DNA of 10,673 nucleotides, from NCBI GenBank assembly GCA_031361295.1, contig JANMCN010000025.1, forward strand, positions 1-10,673, read 5' to 3'. Source of the stretch: JALZOC01 sp031361295. Its GTDB lineage: Bacteria; Acidobacteriota; Vicinamibacteria; Vicinamibacterales; 2-12-FULL-66-21. The position numbers were made by a program, and so were the translations under genes. The notes beneath the pieces were generated by a model that did no database searches, was not told the DNA's origin, and saw only the letters and a list, made by a program, of their open reading frames with translations. Of the stretch, positions 7,286 through 10,673 are shown in pieces (within the stretch, counting starts at the first letter, position 1; every line of letters begins with the position of its first letter).

Positions 7286-10181
7286 AACTCACGTGCTTGC
7301 CGACGATCCCCGCGAGCTCGAACATCGTCACCTGGGGCCGTCCGAAAACCGGGAGCAACAGGGCGTCCGCGTTGATGGCCCGCTTGTTCGTCGTGTCCTG
7401 CAGGCCATTCGCCTTGATGTAGTCCCAGAGCTTCTTGATCACCTGGGTGCGGGCGACCGGCTCGTGTCCGATCACCGCCGCGAGTGCCTGGCTGGGGGTC
7501 AGGGGCCTTCCTGTTGACGCCCGGGGCGCCTTGGGAACGTCGCTCTTCACCTTCAGCTTCCTCGTGGCGGCTTTCGCCGGAGCTTTGCCCGCCGGCTTCG
7601 CGGCCGTTGCGGCATCGCGACGCACGAACGGTTTCGCCTTGCGCGGGAACTTCGACGGCGTGAACTCGAACTTGATCTTGCCGGCCTCGGGATCCCACGC
7701 CAGAAACGCCTTGAACGGGCGGCGCGTGCGCATCGAGATGAACTTGTCGAGCAGGTCGGTCTTGCCCGTCTCCAGCAGCTTGATCATCTGTTCGCGCGCG
7801 ACAGGCTGCTGCAGGATGATCTTCCGGCTCTTGAAATCACACGTCGGCTCCGGCTGTGCCTCCGTGCGCACCGCGTTCTCGCACACGAAATTACTGGTCA
7901 TCTCGAAGACGCGGCCGCCGCACTTCCGGCACGCGCCAAGGGATTCGAGGGCGGAGAAGTCCACCAGCTCGCCGGTGTCGTCCGTGTCCTTGGGGAAATC
8001 GAACTCCAGCTTCCAGTTCTTGTCATCCTCGTTGTACTTGAGCACGATCTCCGCCGTGAACGGCCAGCCGGCCTTCGACCGGAAGCCGTCGAGCGGGCCG
8101 ATGCGCTTGTCGCGCAGGAACTGCTCGACCTCGGCTGTCTCGAACGTCCGCCCGCCCGGCGTCTTCCCAAACGAAAATCCGCAGCCGGGCCCCGCGCCGG
8201 CCGGCCCGGTACATGTGTAGCGCCGGTAGTTCTCCTTCACGATCCCCCCGCAATTCGGGCACGGTGTCTCGAGCGTCGCATAATCGCCCGGCACGGTCTC
8301 GTGGTCGTACTCCTTCGCCTTCTTGACGATGTGGCGCGTCATCTCGGCGATTTCGTGCATGAACTCTTCGCGACCGAGCTTCCCGTGCTCCATCTGGGCG
8401 AGCTTGAATTCCCACTCGCCCGTGAGCTCCGGCTTCGAAAGCTCCTCCACGCCGAGCCCCCTGAGCAGCGTCATGAGCTGGAAGGCCTTCGCTGTCGGGA
8501 TGAGCTCGCGGCCTTCGCGAATCATGTACTTCTCGTTGAGGAGCCCTTCGATGATGGCGGCGCGCGTCGCCGGCGTGCCCAGGCCCTTTTCCTGCATCGC
8601 CTCGCGTAGCTCGTCGTCTTCGACGAGCTTGCCGGCGCCTTCCATGGCTCCGAGCAGGGTCGCTTCCGAGTAGCGGGCCGGAGGACGGGTCTTGAGGCTT
8701 TTCGGTTCTGCCGTCTCGGTGCGGACGGTCTCGCCCTCTTTGACCGGCACCAGGCTTTGCGGCCCCTCCGCGCCTTCGTCCTGCGCTTCCTTGCCGAAAA
8801 TGGCGAGCCAGCCGGGTCGGACCAGGACCTTCCCTTCGGTCTTGAAGCGGTGATCGAGCGCGCGCGAAATCCGGGTGGTGACCAGGTACTCCGCCGAGGG
8901 GAAGAACACCGCCATGAACCGGCGCACCACGAGGTCGTACAGCTTCTGTTCGGCTTCGGACAGACCCTCGGGCGCCTGCAGCGTCGGAATGATGGCGAAG
9001 TGGTCGCTGACCTTGGCGTTGTCGAAGATGCGGCGGCTCGGCTTGATGTAATCGTTGGCCAGGGCGGCCCGGGCGTGCGGCGCCAGGTGCTTCATGCCGC
9101 TGTCCGCGAGCATCTGGAACGTCTCCCGTACGACCGGAAGGTAGTCTTCGGGCAGCGCGCGAGAATCCGTCCGCGGATACGTCAGCGCCTTGTGACGCTC
9201 GTACAGGCTCTGCGCGATGGAGAGGGTCGTTTTCGCCGAGAACCCGAACCGGCCATTCGCTTCACGCTGCAGCGACGTCAGGTCGAACAGCAGCGGGCTC
9301 GCCTGCGTCGTCGGCTTCGATTCTTCCGTGACCGTGGCGGGCTGGCCACGCACGGCATCCGCGATGGCCTGAGCCTCCCGCTCGGACCACACGCGATCCG
9401 CCTTCAGTTCGCCATCGTCGTCGCTCTTCTTCCATGCCGGATCGAACCATTTGCCGGGATATTCGCCGGCACCTGCGCGGAAGCTCGCGTGGATCTCCCA
9501 GTAGTCACGGCTCACGAACTTGCGGATCCGCTCCTCGCGCTCGACCACGACGGCGAGCGTGGGCGTCTGCACCCGGCCCACGGTCGTGAGAAAGAACCCG
9601 CCGTCGCGCGAGTTGAACGCCGTCATCGCCCGTGTGCCGTTGATGCCCACCAGCCAGTCGGCCTCAGAACGGGAGCGCGCCGCATCCGCCAACCCGTGCA
9701 TCTGCTCGTCGCCGCGCAGGGCCGCGAACCCTTCGCGGATCGCCTGCGGGGTCATCGACTGAAGCCAGAGGCGGCGGATTGGTTTTCCCAGCGGCTTCTT
9801 CGCTCCGGCGAACTGCTCGATCAAACGGAAGATGAGTTCGCCTTCGCGTCCCGCGTCACACGCGTTCACGAGCTGGGTCACATCCTTGCGCCGGGCCTGG
9901 CGGACGACGGCACTCAGCCGCGCCTTGGATCGCTCGACCGGCTTCAGATCGAAATACGGGGGGATGACGGGCAGATGGGCAAAGCTCCACTTGCCGCGCT
10001 TCACGTCGAACTCATCAGGTGCGCGGATCTCAAGCAGGTGCCCGACCGCGCTCGTCACCACATACGTGTCGTTTTCGAAGTGATCCTCGTGCTTTTCGAA
10101 CTTCCCGGCCACCGGCGTCAGCGCGCGGACGATGTCCTGCGCCACCGAAGGCTTTTCCGCAATCACCAAGGTCTTCGCCAT
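7284..10181 (-). CDS. topB: DNA topoisomerase III (type IA) with C-terminal SWIB domain
   Basis: A 965-residue type IA topoisomerase: it cuts one DNA strand, passes another through and reseals. The Toprim domain (1-150) starts LVIAEKPSVAQ with Glu9; its acidic motif reads DAGREGE (109-115), with Gly111 where the classical motif has Asp. Then come GRVQTPTL (202-209) and the catalytic tyrosine Tyr335 in LTYPRTDSRALP. After the core (to about 630) are two zinc-ribbon repeats (Cys641/644/657/667 and Cys751/754/767/781), each followed by a topoisomerase C-terminal repeat (for example LDGFRSKAGWPFTAE). A Lys/Ala/Pro-rich linker (845-891) leads to a SWIB domain (892-965) with KKLWDYIKANGLQD and VTMFELAGIVGKHV. 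Usual TopB proteins are about 650-730 residues, so the tail is an extension. I choose ATG 10181 because relatives start just before LVIAEKPS; the frame also has ATGs at 10190 and 10217. GGAG lies 11 bases upstream of 10181. Monocistronic. Confidence 0.95.
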   Translation of the reverse strand: MAKTLVIAEKPSVAQDIVRALTPVAGKFEKHEDHFENDTYVVTSAVGHLLEIRAPDEFDVKRGKWSFAHLPVIPPYFDLKPVERSKARLSAVVRQARRKDVTQLVNACDAGREGELIFRLIEQFAGAKKPLGKPIRRLWLQSMTPQAIREGFAALRGDEQMHGLADAARSRSEADWLVGINGTRAMTAFNSRDGGFFLTTVGRVQTPTLAVVVEREERIRKFVSRDYWEIHASFRAGAGEYPGKWFDPAWKKSDDDGELKADRVWSEREAQAIADAVRGQPATVTEESKPTTQASPLLFDLTSLQREANGRFGFSAKTTLSIAQSLYERHKALTYPRTDSRALPEDYLPVVRETFQMLADSGMKHLAPHARAALANDYIKPSRRIFDNAKVSDHFAIIPTLQAPEGLSEAEQKLYDLVVRRFMAVFFPSAEYLVTTRISRALDHRFKTEGKVLVRPGWLAIFGKEAQDEGAEGPQSLVPVKEGETVRTETAEPKSLKTRPPARYSEATLLGAMEGAGKLVEDDELREAMQEKGLGTPATRAAIIEGLLNEKYMIREGRELIPTAKAFQLMTLLRGLGVEELSKPELTGEWEFKLAQMEHGKLGREEFMHEIAEMTRHIVKKAKEYDHETVPGDYATLETPCPNCGGIVKENYRRYTCTGPAGAGPGCGFSFGKTPGGRTFETAEVEQFLRDKRIGPLDGFRSKAGWPFTAEIVLKYNEDDKNWKLEFDFPKDTDDTGELVDFSALESLGACRKCGGRVFEMTSNFVCENAVRTEAQPEPTCDFKSRKIILQQPVAREQMIKLLETGKTDLLDKFISMRTRRPFKAFLAWDPEAGKIKFEFTPSKFPRKAKPFVRRDAATAAKPAGKAPAKAATRKLKVKSDVPKAPRASTGRPLTPSQALAAVIGHEPVARTQVIKKLWDYIKANGLQDTTNKRAINADALLLPVFGRPQVTMFELAGIVGKHVS

Positions 10182-10571
10182 AGAAACCATTACTCCGTCA
10201 TTCCCGACGACCGGCATTCCGATCCTACAGACTTAGTCCAATGCGCGGCCGGCTCAAACACAATCCACCCCCGGAACGGCGCGGCGTTGCCGCCGCCGTC
10301 GCGGAAAGTGTCTGAAAACTAACCAGTTATACGATTTTTCGCGCACAGAACGGCGTGCGGGCCGACTATCCCTCTATTCTGACGCCTGCCGGGCGGACCC
10401 GGCTACGCTACGGAAGAGGTTGTTGACGATAGGCGGCGAACCAACAGTCTGGCACACCTCGTCACCACGGCCGTTTCCGTTCGACATGGCCCAGAAAGGT
10501 CAAGCCGCATCACCTGTGGCGAGCCGAGCCACACACGGGGAGGCGGCTCAGGACGCCGGCTGCCGATTCGC
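10182..10571. other. Intergenic region upstream of topB, no confident gene
   Basis: This region must hold the topB promoter. On the minus strand TAGGAT (10227 to 10222) could be a -10 element, giving a leader of about 30 bases to ATG 10181 and excluding the ATG at 10217; no -35 fits. On the plus strand an AT-rich patch around 10319-10340 contains TATACGAT and the inverted repeat AACT-AACC-AGTT (10317-10328), which could be an outward promoter or operator, but no gene follows clearly. A hairpin at 10388-10403 is listed separately. Plus-strand frames here are short or antisense continuations over topB. Confidence 0.4.
10388..10403. repeat. Perfect hairpin GCCGGG-CGGA-CCCGGC
   Basis: Six-base perfect arms with a four-base loop, followed by the sequence TACGCTACGGAAGAGG with no T-run. 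The form resembles a dispersed intergenic palindromic element, but there is only one copy in the window, so that is a guess. Confidence 0.35.
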
Positions 10572-10673
10572 ATGAGAGAATCGCAGCTTGCATCGCGGCA
10601 ACCGGCTGGCCGCCGGTTTTATGACTACATTCGCACCGCACCTGTTTGTGAAAATCGTCTCGGATGCGATCGA
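10572..10673 (+). CDS. Possible 5' partial of an unknown gene at the window edge
   Basis: From ATG 10572 a frame stays open for 34 codons to the last base (begins MRESQLASRQPAGRRFYDYI). There is no Shine-Dalgarno and no recognised family. A rival frame from ATG 10621 (MTTFAPHLFVKIVSDAI) is also open to the end, directly after a hairpin with a T-run. The window is too short to decide; one or neither is real. Confidence 0.15.
   Translation, partial: MRESQLASRQPAGRRFYDYIRTAPVCENRLGCDR
10600..10620 (+). terminator. Hairpin followed by TTTT, terminator-like
   Basis: AACCGGC (10600-10606) pairs with GCCGGTT (10612-10618) across loop TGGCC, and the T-run extends to 10620. The stem is GC-rich with a short U-tract. 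It would end a plus-strand transcript, yet no plus-strand gene clearly precedes it; it also lies inside the 10572 ORF. Confidence 0.3.

Noticed and set aside
7224..7517. 97-codon plus-strand frame after the sigma factor
   Set aside because: It is mostly antisense to the SWIB part of topB and does not restore sigma region 4.
8757..10322. 521-codon plus-strand open frame
   Set aside because: It is fully antisense to the catalytic core of topB, whose motifs are unmistakable. The translation is Arg/His-rich with no known domain, a typical GC-rich shadow.

Overview
The window is high-GC bacterial chromosomal DNA with compact, single-gene transcription units on both strands. I infer a member of the Acidobacteriota, possibly the Vicinamibacteria group. 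The basis is the Sig-70_X6-type ECF sigma factor, the multi-PAS hybrid kinase, stand-alone DinB-fold and M16 genes, and promoters lying very close to start codons. No rRNA, tRNA, CRISPR array, transposase or phage gene is visible, so the taxonomic guess rests only on gene-family flavour.

Layout, left to right: (i) 1-1653 (+), the 3' part of a hybrid sensor histidine kinase (PAS, HisKA, HATPase_c, receiver), cut by the window edge. (ii) 1743-2750 (-), a two-domain SAM-dependent methyltransferase, convergent with the kinase. (iii) 2751-3134, a divergent intergenic region with the methyltransferase promoter and one doubtful 45-codon ORF. (iv) 3135-3716 (+), a DinB-fold protein with a GTG start behind a perfect Shine-Dalgarno sequence. 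(v) 3715-3742, four tandem copies of a GAACCCC-type heptamer that begin inside the DinB stop codon. (vi) 3775-6651 (+), an exported PqqL-like M16 zinc peptidase, probably translated from a leaderless or nearly leaderless mRNA. (vii) 6728-about 7270 (+), an ECF sigma factor gene broken by a one-base deletion and with a collapsed region 4. (viii) 7284-10181 (-), DNA topoisomerase III with two zinc-bearing C-terminal repeats, a basic linker and a C-terminal SWIB domain. (ix) 10182-10673, a 492-base region with hairpins and an ORF that runs off the window edge.

The genes do not form one pathway. Kinase, methyltransferase, DinB-fold protein, peptidase and topoisomerase look like independent housekeeping or accessory units. 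No novel multi-gene system is convincingly present. The points most worth checking are the topoisomerase III-SWIB fusion with its altered Toprim acidic motif, and the decayed sigma factor next to it.
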